Below the pieces are notes generated by a model. It did no database searches, was not told the origin of the DNA, and worked only from the letters and a program-made list of their open reading frames with translations. The position numbers were made by a program, and so were the translations under genes. Below are positions 1 through 9,283 of a DNA stretch of 64,000 bases, piece by piece. Source of the DNA: Bradyrhizobium sp. KBS0727 (GTDB taxonomy: Bacteria > Pseudomonadota > Alphaproteobacteria > Rhizobiales > Xanthobacteraceae); NCBI RefSeq assembly GCF_005937885.2, contig NZ_CP042176.1, forward strand, positions 1,421,501-1,485,500, written 5' to 3'. Numbering within the stretch: the first letter of the stretch is position 1; each line of letters starts with the position of its first letter.

Positions 1-1483
1 CGACGTCGATCAGCGATACGGGAAGCAGCGCCTGGCCGGCCGCGCCATCCGCGCTGCCGTCGGTCAGGGCCGGCGCGGCTTCGGTCTTCGGCGCCGGGAC
101 GACTTCGGCAGCCAGGATGCGCTTGACCAGCGGCCGGATCACCATGAACAGCACCACGAGGCCGAGCAGCATCATGACGCCGAGCTCGATGACGTACATG
201 ACGTCATCCTTGGTGAATTGCAGCATGCCGAGGAGGCCGGTCGGCTCCGCGACCGGGGGGACGGTCGGGGCCTCGGCGAAGCGGAGGTTGACGACCTCGA
301 CCTGGTCGCCGCGCTTCTGGTCGAAGCCGATCGCCGAGCGCACCAGGGTGGCGATACGGTCGAGCTGTTCCTTGCTGCGGTCTTGGTAGACCATCTCGCC
401 TTTTTCGTTCTTGGTATAGGCGCCGTCGACCAGCACCGCGACCGAGATCTTGTTGACCCGTCCGACCTCGGTGACTTCGGTCTTGGTGGTGCGCGAAATT
501 TCGTAGTTGTTGGTTTCTTCGCTCTTCTTGCTCTGGTCGCGCGCGGTCGGCCCGCTATTGGCCTGGTTGCCGGGCAATTCGTTATTGACCGTCACCTGGC
601 CGTTGTTTTCGGCGGTGGCAGACGATTCCTCGCGGCTCTGGCTGGAGCGCAGCACCCGTCCCTCCGGATCGAACTTGTCCGAGGTCTGGGTGATCTTGTT
701 GTAGTCGAAATCGGCGGTGAGCTGGACGCGGGCGCGGCCCTGGCCGACCACCGAGGAGACGATGCCCTCGACCTCGTTACGCATCCGCCTTTCGAAAGCG
801 GAGCGGCGCTCGTCGCCGGCAGTGCTTTCACTGTCGCCGCCGGCGCCGTCGGCCAGCAGCCGGCCGCCCTCGTCGACGATCGATACCCGTTGCGGCTTCA
901 GCCCGTTGACGGCGGAGGCGACCACGTGGCGGATGGCGCGGATTTGCGCCGGCTCGAGGCTGCCGCGCACCCGGACCACGATCGAGGCCGACGGCTCCGG
1001 GGTTTCGCGCGAAAACAGCGGACGTTCGGGCAGCACCAGATGGACGCGGGCGGCCTGGATGCGGTCGATGGCGCGAATGGTGCGGGCAAGTTCACCCTCC
1101 AGCGCGCGCAAATGGTTGATGTTCTGGACGAAACTGGTGGTGCCGAGGGCGTCCGATTTATCGAAAATCTCGTAGCCGACGCCGCCACCCTTGGGCAGGT
1201 TGCTTTCGGCAAGCTTCATCCGCAGTCGGGTGACCTTGTCCTTCGGCACCATGATCACGGCGCCCTCGTTACGCAGTTCGAAGGGGATCGCCTGGCGTTC
1301 CAGGTCCTTGATGATGCCGGAGGAGTCTTCGGCGGACAGGTCAGTGAACAGGGTCGTCATCTGCGGCGTCGTGACGCGCATGATGACGAACGCAAAGAAG
1401 GCAACCAGCGCGGTCGTAACCGCGATCATGGCCATCAGCCGCGAGGCGCCGAGACTTCGCAGGAAAGCAACGAGACTTTGCAC
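1..1483 (-). CDS. fliF: Flagellar MS-ring protein FliF (C-terminus cut by window edge)
   Basis: FliF builds the membrane-embedded MS ring at the base of the flagellum. The minus-strand frame stays open for 494 codons and runs off the left edge, so the C-terminal FliG-binding tail is missing. The N-terminus reads VQSLVAFLRSLGASRLMA and is followed by a membrane segment (residues about 18-40). Then comes the ring-building region with GGGVGYEIFDKSDALGTT and LPERPLFSR, a charged linker, and a second membrane helix (about 440-465). The start is a GTG at 1483 with a GGGGG-type ribosome site just upstream; an in-frame TTG at 1486 is an alternative. It lies downstream of sciP, flgD and fliK on the same strand but is separated from sciP by a strong terminator, so it probably has its own promoter. 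Confidence 0.93.
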   Translation of the reverse strand, partial: MQSLVAFLRSLGASRLMAMIAVTTALVAFFAFVIMRVTTPQMTTLFTDLSAEDSSGIIKDLERQAIPFELRNEGAVIMVPKDKVTRLRMKLAESNLPKGGGVGYEIFDKSDALGTTSFVQNINHLRALEGELARTIRAIDRIQAARVHLVLPERPLFSRETPEPSASIVVRVRGSLEPAQIRAIRHVVASAVNGLKPQRVSIVDEGGRLLADGAGGDSESTAGDERRSAFERRMRNEVEGIVSSVVGQGRARVQLTADFDYNKITQTSDKFDPEGRVLRSSQSREESSATAENNGQVTVNNELPGNQANSGPTARDQSKKSEETNNYEISRTTKTEVTEVGRVNKISVAVLVDGAYTKNEKGEMVYQDRSKEQLDRIATLVRSAIGFDQKRGDQVEVVNLRFAEAPTVPPVAEPTGLLGMLQFTKDDVMYVIELGVMMLLGLVVLFMVIRPLVKRILAAEVVPAPKTEAAPALTDGSADGAAGQALLPVSLIDV

Positions 1484-1592
1484 CAACTGCCCCCAGGGAT
1501 TCGGCCCAAGGGACCGACTGGGCAATTATTGCCTAGGTGATGGTTTCCATATGGTTAACGAAGGTTAAGAATGGCGACGAAAGTTCGGCATG

Positions 1593-1626
1593 AAAAAAAC
1601 CGGCTTCGCAAAGCGAAGCCGGTTTT
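1593..1626 (-). terminator. Rho-independent terminator of sciP
   Basis: A perfect 10-bp GC-rich stem (CCGGCTTCGC / GCGAAGCCGG) closes on an AAA loop. On the minus strand it is followed by seven U residues (A run 1593-1599). It sits 26 nt past the sciP stop. On the plus strand the right arm is followed by four T, so it could work weakly in both directions. Confidence 0.88.
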
Positions 1627-1651
1627 CATCAAATGCCGTTGTTCGGGAAGC

Positions 1652-1927
1652 TTACTGGCGGTATTGCTGGATCCGGGTGGTCCGCAAGCCGGCCAGGCCA
1701 TGCTGATCGATGGAAAACTGCCAAGACAGAAACTCGTCCACCGTCAGCGTGTAGCGGCTGCAAGCCTCCTCAAGGGAGAGCAGGCCGCCGCGGACTGCGG
1801 CAACGACTTCGGCCTTGCGGCGGATGACCCACCGTTTGGTTCCGGGCGCGGGCAAGTCCGCAATTGTTAACGGACTGCCGTCAGGCCCGATGACGTATTT
1901 TACCCTCGGGCGATGGGGTTCTGTCAT
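1652..1927 (-). CDS. sciP: CtrA inhibitor SciP (DUF1153)
   Basis: SciP is a small helix-turn-helix protein that in Caulobacter binds the cell-cycle regulator CtrA and DNA, repressing CtrA-activated genes including flagellar ones. The 91-residue product has the family's typical length and its hallmark segments: RVKYVIGPDGSPLTIADLP at the N-terminus, TKRWVIRRKAEVVAAVRGG and then SLEEACSRYTLTVDEFLSW in the DNA-binding helices. An upstream TTG would add seven residues, but the ATG at 1927 gives the conserved family start. The gene sits inside a flagellar block, which fits its known targets. A strong terminator follows it. Confidence 0.92.
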   Translation of the reverse strand: MTEPHRPRVKYVIGPDGSPLTIADLPAPGTKRWVIRRKAEVVAAVRGGLLSLEEACSRYTLTVDEFLSWQFSIDQHGLAGLRTTRIQQYRQ

Positions 1928-2045
1928 GGCGTACTCACAAACTCTCAACCACTGAACTCACTCTAACAACCTACGCCCCTCAACTTAAAATTTGCCTAAG
2001 CCCAAGCCTCCAATACGAATCTCCTTGAAATGGCCTGGAACGCGG

Positions 2046-2070
2046 TTCGGCCCGGCAATGCCGGGCCGAA
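2046..2070. repeat. 11-bp perfect hairpin downstream of flgD
   Basis: The arms TTCGGCCCGGC and GCCGGGCCGAA flank an AAT loop, 50 nt after the flgD stop. No T tract follows on either strand, so it may be an mRNA 3'-end stabiliser or a Rho-assisted stop for the fliK-flgD transcript. Confidence 0.5.
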
Positions 2071-2119
2071 GCTGTCTGGGTGGTATTGAGGGGACGCTGC
2101 CCGTCCGGCGGGCGACCGG

Positions 2120-2818
2120 CTAGCTGACGATGGCCTTGACCTGATTGACCGTGTAGGTCTGCCCGTTGATCGTCAGCAAAGGCGGCGACTGGGTGAGGTC
2201 CACCGAGCTGACCGTGCCCTGCAGCCGGGTCGCAACGCCGACGGTTTGGCCGTTGCTGTCGGTGGCGGTGGCGTTCAGCGTATATTTGCCGTCCGGCCAC
2301 TGGGTGCCGTCGGTGCCCTTGCCGTTCCAGACAAATGGCTGATTGTCGCCGGCCTTGACTGAGTAGGTGTTGCTGAAGACGGTCTGCCCGGCGCTGTTGG
2401 TGACCGTGAGATTCAAGTTGGCGTCCTTGGGAACGCTGACATCCCATGTCGCCGAAGCGTTGGTCAGGTTCGCTGTGCTGCCGTCGACCACCGCGGTCTT
2501 GCCGACCAAGCCCAGTGCCTGCGTCGATTGCGCGGTCTGCTGCAGCGAGATCAGCGAGCCCAACTGATCGTTGGTCTTGAGCTGCTGTTCCACGCCGGCG
2601 AACTGCACCAGCTGCTGGGTGAACTGGTTGGTGTCCAGCGGACTGAGCGGATTCTGGTTCTGCAACTGCGTCGTCAGCAGCGTCAGAAACGTCTGGAAAT
2701 TTCCGGCGAGCGTCGCGCCGGTGGTCGAACTCAGCGACGAGCCCGTTGATGAGGTCGGTAGCGGCGTCGTTCCCGAGACCACCGGGCCGGCCACTGTTGC
2801 TGCACCTGTCGTTGCCAT
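2120..2818 (-). CDS. flgD: Flagellar hook assembly scaffold FlgD
   Basis: FlgD caps the growing hook and guides hook-protein (FlgE) assembly. The 232-residue product has the diagnostic N-terminal motif FLTLLTTQLQNQNPLSPLDTNQFTQQLVQFAGVEQQL (about residues 42-80). It then has the C-terminal tudor/fibronectin-like region with WDVSVPKDA, FVWNGKGTDGTQWPDGKYT and a terminal VNQVKAIVS. A longer reading to 2875 exists, but ATG 2818 has a clear GAGGAGAA ribosome site and the normal family start. It begins 10 nt after the fliK stop, so the two genes are co-transcribed in the usual fliK-flgD order. Confidence 0.94.
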   Translation of the reverse strand: MATTGAATVAGPVVSGTTPLPTSSTGSSLSSTTGATLAGNFQTFLTLLTTQLQNQNPLSPLDTNQFTQQLVQFAGVEQQLKTNDQLGSLISLQQTAQSTQALGLVGKTAVVDGSTANLTNASATWDVSVPKDANLNLTVTNSAGQTVFSNTYSVKAGDNQPFVWNGKGTDGTQWPDGKYTLNATATDSNGQTVGVATRLQGTVSSVDLTQSPPLLTINGQTYTVNQVKAIVS

Positions 2819-2828
2819 GTCGTTCTCC

Positions 2829-4514
2829 TCAAACCCTGATGTCGACGCCGCTGCTCGATCCGAGCATGCGGCCATAGCTTCGTCCCGCGATCGCGGTTGC
2901 GGGCATGGTGTCGTCTTCGCTGATCACCAGCCGCTGCGCGTTACGGCCGGTATCGTTGCCGCTGTTCTGGCCGGAAGATGACTGGTCGCGCAGGCTGAAT
3001 TGCAGCCCGCTGCCGTCGGTCTTGAAACCGGCGTCGTCGAGCGCGCGCTGCAACTGGGGTGCGTCCTGCCGCAACATCGAAAGCGTTTCCGGCTTTTCGA
3101 CCGTCAGATGCGACGTCACCTGGCCGTTGCGATCGACGTCGATACGGACGTCGATGCGGCCAAGATCGGCGGGGTCGAGCCGGATTTCGAAACGGCTCTT
3201 GCCGCTCTTTGCCGACGCTGCGATCTCCATCGCAACGCCGCTCAGCGGCACCGTGGTGCTCGTCGCTGCGGTGACGGTCAATTGTGCCGCCGTAGCAGTC
3301 GTGGTGGCAGCAGACGGCTGCTGCGCCTGGATGACGCCGGCGCCCAGCACGCCGTTGCCCGACGTGTTGGCCAGGGTCTGACCGGCGTCGGCGGCGGCCG
3401 CATGTCCGTGAGCGGCGGCGTTGACGGCCGGAGCGGCATTGGCTGACGCGTCGGCCTTCACGGCATCGACGATGCCGTTCTCGGCTTTCGGCTTGCCCGC
3501 AGCTGCCTGCGGCGTGCCGGCCGGAACGATGGCGGCTGCGCCGCCGGTCGCGGTTGCCGGTGTATCCACCGTGCCGTCCGTCTCGCCCGGCGTTGTGGCG
3601 CCTTCCTTGGCTGCGACGGGAGCCTTGATCTGGGATGCGCCTTTCGATGCGGCAGGCGTCTTTGCACCCGCGGATGCGGCGAGCGCAATTCCGACGGTGA
3701 CGGTTGTGTCGGCCGAGGTGGCCTGCGCGGTGACGGTCTCGCCGCCGGCGGTCTGGGTATTGGTCTTGGTGCCCTCGGCCTTGGTCGCGTTTCCCGTTGC
3801 CGCTACTGCCGTTGCCGCTGCCGTCGTCGCGACGTCGGCTGTAGCAGCGCCGGGCGCCGTACCGTTGGCCACGGCCGCGGAGGCGGCGATCGCTGCTGCG
3901 GCGATCGCGAGCGGCGCTGCCGCCTTGTCGGTCGAAGGCGTTGCGGGTAATGCGCCCGCGGGTGCTGCGGGCGCTACGGGTGCGGCAATGGTGACGGCAA
4001 TGGCGTCCGCGGTCACCGCGGCCGTTGCATCCAGCTTCGCCTGATCGGTGGCTGAGGCGTCACCACTGGCGGATTTCGCCGAAGCATCCTTGGCGTCATC
4101 GGACTTGGTGTCGGTGGACTTCGACGCGTCGGATTTCGATTTGGCGCGGGGCGCATCGGTCTTGGCGCTCGCATCGGCATCGTCGCGGGCGTTGACCGCG
4201 GTATCGCGGTCATCAGAGTCGTTGCGCGGCGTATTGTCCGACGTGGCGGCGGTGTCGCGCGAGCGGCTGTCGGATGGTCCTTGCGAATCGTCGGCGCGCC
4301 GGGGGGCGGGCGCCTGTGACGCTGCCTGGGAATTGTCCTGAGAACTCGGCTGTGAATTCGCTTGCGCGCGGTTGTCGATATGGCCCGCATTGCTGTCGAT
4401 CAGCGCCGCGAAACTGTCGTTTCCGGCCGGCGGGCTGGGATCCGGCCGGGCGGATCTCGCCGACGCGCCCTGCAGAGACGCGTTTGCCAACACTTCTGAC
4501 GTGACACTGACCAC
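2829..4514 (-). CDS. fliK: Flagellar hook-length control protein FliK
   Basis: FliK measures the hook and switches export specificity. The first 400 or so residues are low complexity: a polar Asp/Ser/Lys-rich stretch (about 20-155) and then a long Ala/Thr/Gly-rich stretch, as expected for the poorly conserved ruler part. The C-terminal domain (about residues 430-530) has the conserved core RFEIRLDPADLGRIDVRIDVD followed by LTVEKPETLSMLRQDAPQLQRALDDAGF, the Flg_hook domain. The start is a GTG at 4514 with GAGGG upstream. flgD follows 10 nt downstream. Confidence 0.88.
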   Translation of the reverse strand: MVSVTSEVLANASLQGASARSARPDPSPPAGNDSFAALIDSNAGHIDNRAQANSQPSSQDNSQAASQAPAPRRADDSQGPSDSRSRDTAATSDNTPRNDSDDRDTAVNARDDADASAKTDAPRAKSKSDASKSTDTKSDDAKDASAKSASGDASATDQAKLDATAAVTADAIAVTIAAPVAPAAPAGALPATPSTDKAAAPLAIAAAAIAASAAVANGTAPGAATADVATTAAATAVAATGNATKAEGTKTNTQTAGGETVTAQATSADTTVTVGIALAASAGAKTPAASKGASQIKAPVAAKEGATTPGETDGTVDTPATATGGAAAIVPAGTPQAAAGKPKAENGIVDAVKADASANAAPAVNAAAHGHAAAADAGQTLANTSGNGVLGAGVIQAQQPSAATTTATAAQLTVTAATSTTVPLSGVAMEIAASAKSGKSRFEIRLDPADLGRIDVRIDVDRNGQVTSHLTVEKPETLSMLRQDAPQLQRALDDAGFKTDGSGLQFSLRDQSSSGQNSGNDTGRNAQRLVISEDDTMPATAIAGRSYGRMLGSSSGVDIRV

Positions 4515-4849
4515 CGACGAACCCTCGCGCTGAAACCTGGCTACTAGTCAGCAAGGACCGGGCCACCGGCGTCTGAGAAAAATATACCAATAATTTCAAT
4601 TGCTTAAGCTATGACCCGGCGGGCTGCCGTGGGGTTGCCATGGCCCCCTTTTCTGCCCGGCGGCAAGATTTGCCGTCTGGAGCTGCTCCAAATGCGGGTT
4701 CGGCTGATTGCCTCGCGGGAATACGGCCTATATTAAAGAGCGGCGTCCGATCTGGGCTGCGGTGGCCGAAAAATGCCCTAAGGCCTTATATATAAAAGGT
4801 TTCTAACTCCCGGCCGTGCGCGCCACGCTAATCCTCGCGATTGAAGTCG
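4515..4849. promoter_or_regulatory. Divergent intergenic region between fliK and mnmA
   Basis: The 335-bp non-coding stretch must carry promoters for both the minus-strand fliK-flgD operon and plus-strand mnmA. The only AT-rich part is about 4575-4610 (AAAAATATACCAATAATTTC), next to fliK. A second AT patch (TATATATAAAAGG, 4786-4798) precedes mnmA. I could not identify sigma-factor boxes with confidence. Confidence 0.4.
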
Positions 4850-6058
4850 ATGACCTCTGCCATGCCAAACAGTCTGGATATCGAAGGCCGCCCCCAGGAC
4901 ACACGGATCGTGGTCGCCATGTCGGGTGGCGTCGACTCCTCGGTGACGGCCGCCTTGCTGAAGTCCGAAGGCTATGACGTGGTCGGGATCACGCTGCAGC
5001 TCTACGACCACGGTGCGGCGACCCATCGCAAGGGCGCCTGCTGCGCCGGCCGCGACATCCACGATGCCCGCAACGTCGCCGAGCGCATCGGCATCCCGCA
5101 TTACGTGCTCGACTACGAAAGCCGCTTCCGCGAATCCGTGATCGACAATTTTGCCGACAGCTACGCGCTCGGCGAAACGCCGGTACCGTGCATCGAGTGC
5201 AACCGCTCGATCAAGTTTCGCGACCTGTTGTCGACCGCGCGCGAACTCGGCGCCCACGCGCTGGCGACCGGGCACTATGTCGCGTCGCGCCGGCTTGCCG
5301 ACGGATCGCGGGCGATGGTTTGCGCCGCGGACAGCGATCGCGACCAGAGCTATTTCCTGTTCGCCACCACGCGCGAGCAGCTCGATTATCTGCGCTTTCC
5401 GCTCGGCGACATGAGCAAGCCCGAGGTGCGCGAACTGGCGCGGCGCTTCGAACTTGAAATCGCCGACAAGCAGGACAGCCAGGACATCTGCTTCGTGCCG
5501 ACCGGACGCTACACCGACATCATCGGCCGATTGAAGCCCGGCGCGATCGAGCCCGGCGATATCGTCGATCTCGGCGGAAACGTCATTGGCCGGCATCAGG
5601 GCATCGTTCATTTCACCGTCGGCCAGCGCAAGGGACTGGGCATCGCATCCGGTGCGCCGCTCTACGTCATCAAGCTCGATGCCTTGAGCCGCCGCGTCGT
5701 GGTCGGACCGCGCGAGGCGCTGCGGATGGATCGTATCCGGCTGCGCGACGTCAACTGGATCGGCGACGGGCCTCTGGACCGCGTCATCGGCGACGGCATC
5801 GAGATGTTCGTGCGCGTGCGCTCGACGCGCGCGCCGCAACCGGCGTGGCTGCGCGCGGTCGACGGCGGCTATGAAGTCGAATTGGTAGCCGGCGAAGAAG
5901 GCGTGTCGCCGGGCCAGGCCTGCGTATTCTACGACGCAGCCGGCGGACAGGCGCGCGTGCTCGGCGGCGGATTCATCAAGAGCGCGACGGCGAGGAATGC
6001 GGTGGCAAGGGCAGGGGTGCGGGAAACAGCGCCGCTCGCCGAGGCGATACGCGGCTAA
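4850..6058 (+). CDS. mnmA: tRNA-specific 2-thiouridylase MnmA
   Basis: MnmA adds sulfur to C2 of the wobble uridine of Lys, Glu and Gln tRNAs. The PP-loop ATP site SGGVDSS lies at about residues 25-31. The two catalytic cysteines are in PVPCIECN (about 113) and DSQDICFVP (about 215), and the family signature [11 protein letters not shown] is present. At 402 residues it is a normal alphaproteobacterial length. Candidate starts are TTG 4841, ATG 4850 and ATG 4862; 4850 is used because GAAG lies just upstream, but 4862 would match the shortest family members. Confidence 0.94.
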   Translation: MTSAMPNSLDIEGRPQDTRIVVAMSGGVDSSVTAALLKSEGYDVVGITLQLYDHGAATHRKGACCAGRDIHDARNVAERIGIPHYVLDYESRFRESVIDNFADSYALGETPVPCIECNRSIKFRDLLSTARELGAHALATGHYVASRRLADGSRAMVCAADSDRDQSYFLFATTREQLDYLRFPLGDMSKPEVRELARRFELEIADKQDSQDICFVPTGRYTDIIGRLKPGAIEPGDIVDLGGNVIGRHQGIVHFTVGQRKGLGIASGAPLYVIKLDALSRRVVVGPREALRMDRIRLRDVNWIGDGPLDRVIGDGIEMFVRVRSTRAPQPAWLRAVDGGYEVELVAGEEGVSPGQACVFYDAAGGQARVLGGGFIKSATARNAVARAGVRETAPLAEAIRG

Positions 6059-6077
6059 AAAAATCGGGGCGCTGGAA

Positions 6078-6716
6078 ATGGCTGGGGACATCGACCGCGA
6101 TGGGGTCGAAAAGGCTTATGGGCGCTGGGCGCCGGTCTACGATCTCGTCTTCGGCAAGGTGTTCGACGCCGGCCGCCAGTCGACCATCGTGGAAGCCGAC
6201 AAGATCGGCGGGCGCATTCTCGACGTCGGCGTCGGCACGGGATTGTCGCTGTCGGATTATTCGCGCAGCACCAGATTATGCGGTGTCGATATTTCCGAGC
6301 CGATGCTGCGCCGGGCGCTCAAGCGCGTGCGCGCGCTCGGCCTCACCAATGTCGAAACGCTGGCGGTGATGGACGCCAAGAACCTCGCGTTCAGGGATTC
6401 GTTTTTCGACGCGGTGGTGGCGCAGTATGTCATCACCGCGGTGCCGGATCCGGAACGCACGCTGGATGATTTCATCCGGGTGCTGAAGCCCGGCGGCGAA
6501 CTCATCCTGGTCAATCACATCGGCGCCGAAAGCGGCCCGCGGCGTCTGTTCGAACTGGCGTTCGCGCCACTGGCGCGGCGGCTCGGCTGGCGTCCGGAAT
6601 TTCCCTGGGCCCGCCTGACCGACTGGGCCGCCAGGCACGGCGGGGTCAGCCTGACCGAGCGGCGGCCGATGCCGCCGATGGGGCATTTTTCGCTGATCCG
6701 GTTCCGCAAGGCCTGA
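6078..6716 (+). CDS. pmtA: SAM-dependent methyltransferase, phospholipid N-methyltransferase (PmtA) type
   Basis: This enzyme likely methylates phosphatidylethanolamine on the way to phosphatidylcholine, a major membrane lipid of bradyrhizobia. The 212-residue protein starts with the family-typical AYGRWAPVYDLVFGKVFDAGR. It has the class I SAM-binding motif LDVGVGTGLSL (about residue 44), then VDISEPMLRRA, VVAQYVITAVPDPERTLDDF and LKPGGELILVNHIGAESGPRR. The start at ATG 6078 follows a GGGG/GGAA-rich stretch, 19 nt after the mnmA stop, so both genes may share a transcript. Which methylation step it prefers cannot be told from sequence. Confidence 0.8.
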   Translation: MAGDIDRDGVEKAYGRWAPVYDLVFGKVFDAGRQSTIVEADKIGGRILDVGVGTGLSLSDYSRSTRLCGVDISEPMLRRALKRVRALGLTNVETLAVMDAKNLAFRDSFFDAVVAQYVITAVPDPERTLDDFIRVLKPGGELILVNHIGAESGPRRLFELAFAPLARRLGWRPEFPWARLTDWAARHGGVSLTERRPMPPMGHFSLIRFRKA

Positions 6717-6851
6717 ACTGAATAGCGTTTTCGAGCGAAGCATGCCCTCGGACTTGATCCGGGGGTGGAGGCCGGTTCGCGTCAAGAAAACGCGTCAAAA
6801 CAAGACCGCGATTCAGCCGGGAACATCCGCGACCATCCGCCGTTTCCCCGC

Positions 6852-7217
6852 ATGGGAATAAAACGCGCAATCTTTCTGTCGTGTATTGTGATGGCGGCCT
6901 CCGGTGGGGCTTCCGCACAGGCCCCGCCTGGTCCGGTCACTCCCCCGGCCCAGACCGCGCCGCCATCACCACCGCCCCCCGTCAACTGCGCCCCGATGAA
7001 GCCGGCGCCGGGCTCGACGACCGTTGTGCCCGACGGAATCACCACCGGCAGAGCGCCCGAGCCGCTTGCCGACAAACTGGCCCGTTCCGATGGCGTATTG
7101 TGCCCGCCTGCGGGGATCGACCCCGAAATGCGCGCGCCGGCGCCGGATATCGGAAAAACACCTGTGATTCCACCACCCGGCAGTCCCGGCGGCGACCCCA
7201 CGATCCGGCCGAAATAG
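6852..7217 (+). CDS. Small secreted proline-rich protein of unknown function
   Basis: The 121-residue product begins with a clear Sec signal peptide (KRAIFLSCIVMAASGGASAQA, cleavage after ASA at about residue 22). The mature part is short, rich in Pro, Gly and Ala, with no recognised domain; two cysteines (NCAPMK and LCPPAG) could form one disulfide. The frame is open further upstream (to 6765), but that part does not look coding and the signal peptide fixes the start. It lies alone between pmtA and the tRNA gene. Confidence 0.6.
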   Translation: MGIKRAIFLSCIVMAASGGASAQAPPGPVTPPAQTAPPSPPPPVNCAPMKPAPGSTTVVPDGITTGRAPEPLADKLARSDGVLCPPAGIDPEMRAPAPDIGKTPVIPPPGSPGGDPTIRPK

Positions 7218-7331
7218 CCCGGTTTGCAGACACTTGGCGGAGCAGCGGGCTTTGCTTGACAGGCCCTTGACCCACTCCTTATATGCCGCGCGTTCGCGAC
7301 TGCGGTGGTGTGTGCCGTGACAGTGAACCGT

Positions 7332-7408
7332 GGCGAGGTAGCTCAGCTGGTTAGAGCACGGGAATCATAATCCTGGGGTCGGGGGTTCGAGTCCCTCTCT
7401 CGCTACCA
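7332..7408 (+). tRNA. tRNA-Met (CAT), elongator type
   Basis: The 77-nt sequence folds as a cloverleaf. It has a 7-bp acceptor (GGCGAGG / TCTCGCT, with G-U at both ends), the D arm GCTC...GAGC, and the anticodon stem CGGGA/TCCTG around loop ATCATAA with anticodon CAT. The T arm is GGGGG-TTCGAGT-CCCTC and the 3' CCA is encoded. The body (GAGCACGGGAATCATAATCCTGGGGTC region) resembles elongator Met tRNA rather than initiator, which lacks a paired first position. A CAT anticodon modified to lysidine for Ile cannot be excluded. Confidence 0.95.
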
Positions 7409-7413
7409 TCTTT

Positions 7414-7439
7414 CCCCACACTCCTCGAGCGTTGTGGGG
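7414..7439. repeat. Inverted repeat just 3' of tRNA-Met
   Basis: CCCCACA and TGTGGGG form a 7-bp stem around a 12-nt loop that itself contains CTCGAG. It lies five bases past the tRNA CCA end. It may terminate or process the tRNA transcript, although no T tract follows. Confidence 0.4.
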
Positions 7440-7579
7440 GTAGGCCTGCTCCCCCAGCAGTGCGTTCAAGCGTCTGACAATCTTAACTGCGACCCCGCCT
7501 GGATGCGAGGGGTTCCGGAATACCGTTACCGTCTCGACGAGATCTCTGATTGCTTCTGCGGCCTAAGAATCCCCAGCAT

Positions 7580-8632
7580 TCAGCCCTTCGACAAAGCGTC
7601 CTGCAGACGGGCGAGTAGTTGCTCATAGCGCGCCAGTACGGCCGGGTGGAGCGCGATAACATCGCCGACCGCAGGTTCGCCGTCCAACTCCCTCGCTACC
7701 TGCTTTCGCTCTTCGTCCAAGACACTCGAGCGAGGACCAAGCACCGCGGGGTCACCGTGTCCTTTTGCTATCGCGTCAACGAGCCGGTGTATCTCGCGAC
7801 CGAGCTCGCCGAGCCGCAATTCAAGGTGAGCCCGTCTAGCGCACGCCTTGGCTAAGAGACGTTTCCGCTCATCGTGATAAGCCCGCACGTACTCAGCAAT
7901 TACGCTCGGATGCCGCAGCTCGGCCTCTACGCCGGCAAGAACTGCACTTTCTACTGTCGCGAGATAGAATGTCTTTCCGTCGCGACACACGCCGCTCTCC
8001 GTGGCAGCTGAACAGCGGATGCGAATGCGTTCAGACTTATCCTTGCCATTCGTCGACATCCCTGCACCGCATGCACCGCAGCGGAGGAGGCCCGATAGCA
8101 TGTGGCGCGGCCGTCGCTGTTGGTTCGGATGAGTCTTGCCTCGTTCTTGTTTGCGACTTTGTGCGGCGTCAAATAGCTTTTGCGAGACAATGCGCAGATC
8201 TGGCACATCCGTGGTCTGCCAGTCGTTCTTGGCGTTTGGACGCGACAGTCGCTTGCCCGTGTCAGGATCTTTGATCATCCTCACTTTATTCCAGACAAGC
8301 CGGCCCACGTAGAGTTCGTTTTGGACTATGCCCGTGGCACGCTGCTTATTCCCATTAATTGTAGAGGCGTTCCATGAGCGCCCGCGTGGCGGTGATATGC
8401 GTTCATTGTTCAGATCGTATGCGATTTCACGAGGTGTCCTTCCAGCAACGTATTCCTCGAAAATACGTTGGACGATTTTAGCTTCAGCTTCGACAATGAT
8501 CCGCTTGCCCTTTTCGCCGGCGGCAGGAGCATAGCCATAGGCCTTCCCACCTGCATTGAGGCCTTGGCCGATGCGACCAGCCAGACTTCTGCGCACCTTG
8601 TGGGCATTGTCCTCGCGAAATAGCTGACCCAC
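7580..8632 (-). pseudogene. Large serine recombinase, N-terminal catalytic domain missing
   Basis: The 350-codon frame encodes only the C-terminal two thirds of a serine site-specific recombinase. It has the Recombinase domain (GLNAGGKAYGYAP, IVQRIFEEYVAGRTPREIAYDLN, VGRLVWNKVRMIKDPDTGKR), the zinc ribbon (LLRCGACGAGMSTNG ... RCSAATESGVC), and a coiled-coil tail (about residues 255-345). The N-terminal resolvase domain with the catalytic serine is absent. In-frame codons upstream of the GTG at 8632 hit a TGA within two codons, so the break lies near 8632. The protein cannot be an active recombinase. It points toward the tRNA-Met gene 170 bp away, a position typical of an integrated-element end. 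Confidence 0.85.
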
Positions 8633-8752
8633 CAGTCAAACAATGGAAACCGCAGCCCGAAAACAAAGTTAGAAGGGAGTGGGGATGAGAGTTGGGGGCC
8701 GGCTACATCTTGCGGGCTCATCAAACCGGACGCTGTCCCTTCAACGATCGAG

Positions 8753-9259
8753 CTATTTTTCTCGACTTGCCTTTCCGAACACTACTGGTGGAACGGCGCG
8801 GTTGACGACATCCCGCATGGCGAAGCTAGACTGGATACGTGCAACGCGTGGCAGGCGAGAAAGCTCGGTCCGATGGATCCGCTCGAAGTCTTGGATATCG
8901 CGGGCTAGCACGATGGCGACATAGTCGTCGCTCCCGGACATCAAGAAACACCTGACCACGGACGGGCAATTCACTACGCCGGCCTCGAACGCTTTAAGCG
9001 CCTGGTCGCTCTGACTCTCTAACGCGATCCGGACGAGCACGGTCGTGCGAAGACCGAACCGGCTCAAATCGAGGGTGGCTTGATAGCCGTGTATGAAGCC
9101 GTTTTCTTCCAGGGACCTTTGTCGCCTCGCGATTGCGGTGTTCGAGAGGCCGACACGGCTGGCCAAGTCGACCATGCTCACTCTCGCGTTCGCTGATAAT
9201 TCGGCAAGGATCATGATATCGATTCTATCGATTTCCATATGTTCAATTTCCTGCGTCAT
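8753..9259 (-). CDS. Lrp/AsnC-family transcriptional regulator (AldR-like)
   Basis: This is a 168-residue Lrp-type regulator. It has an N-terminal winged helix (DRIDIMILAELSANARVSMVDLASRVGLSNTAIARRQRSLEENGFIHGY, about residues 10-60) and a C-terminal RAM/AsnC ligand-binding domain (VRCFLMSGSDDYVAIVLARDIQDFERIHRTELSRLP). It is divergent from ald with 113 bp between them. In other alphaproteobacteria and mycobacteria such a divergent Lrp-type protein controls alanine dehydrogenase in response to alanine, so the same role is inferred here. The start is ATG 9259. Confidence 0.88.
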   Translation of the reverse strand: MTQEIEHMEIDRIDIMILAELSANARVSMVDLASRVGLSNTAIARRQRSLEENGFIHGYQATLDLSRFGLRTTVLVRIALESQSDQALKAFEAGVVNCPSVVRCFLMSGSDDYVAIVLARDIQDFERIHRTELSRLPRVARIQSSFAMRDVVNRAVPPVVFGKASREK

Positions 9260-9283
9260 TTAGCCGAATATAGTTCATTTTAC

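Noticed and set aside
218..1540. Long plus-strand open frame over fliF
   Set aside because: It is the mirror of the fliF coding frame in high-GC DNA; its translation lacks any family pattern, while the minus strand gives a clear FliF.
3400..4050. Alanine-rich plus-strand frame over fliK
   Set aside because: Low-complexity DNA of the FliK ruler region reads as Ala/Val-rich in several frames; only the minus-strand frame leads into the conserved Flg_hook domain.
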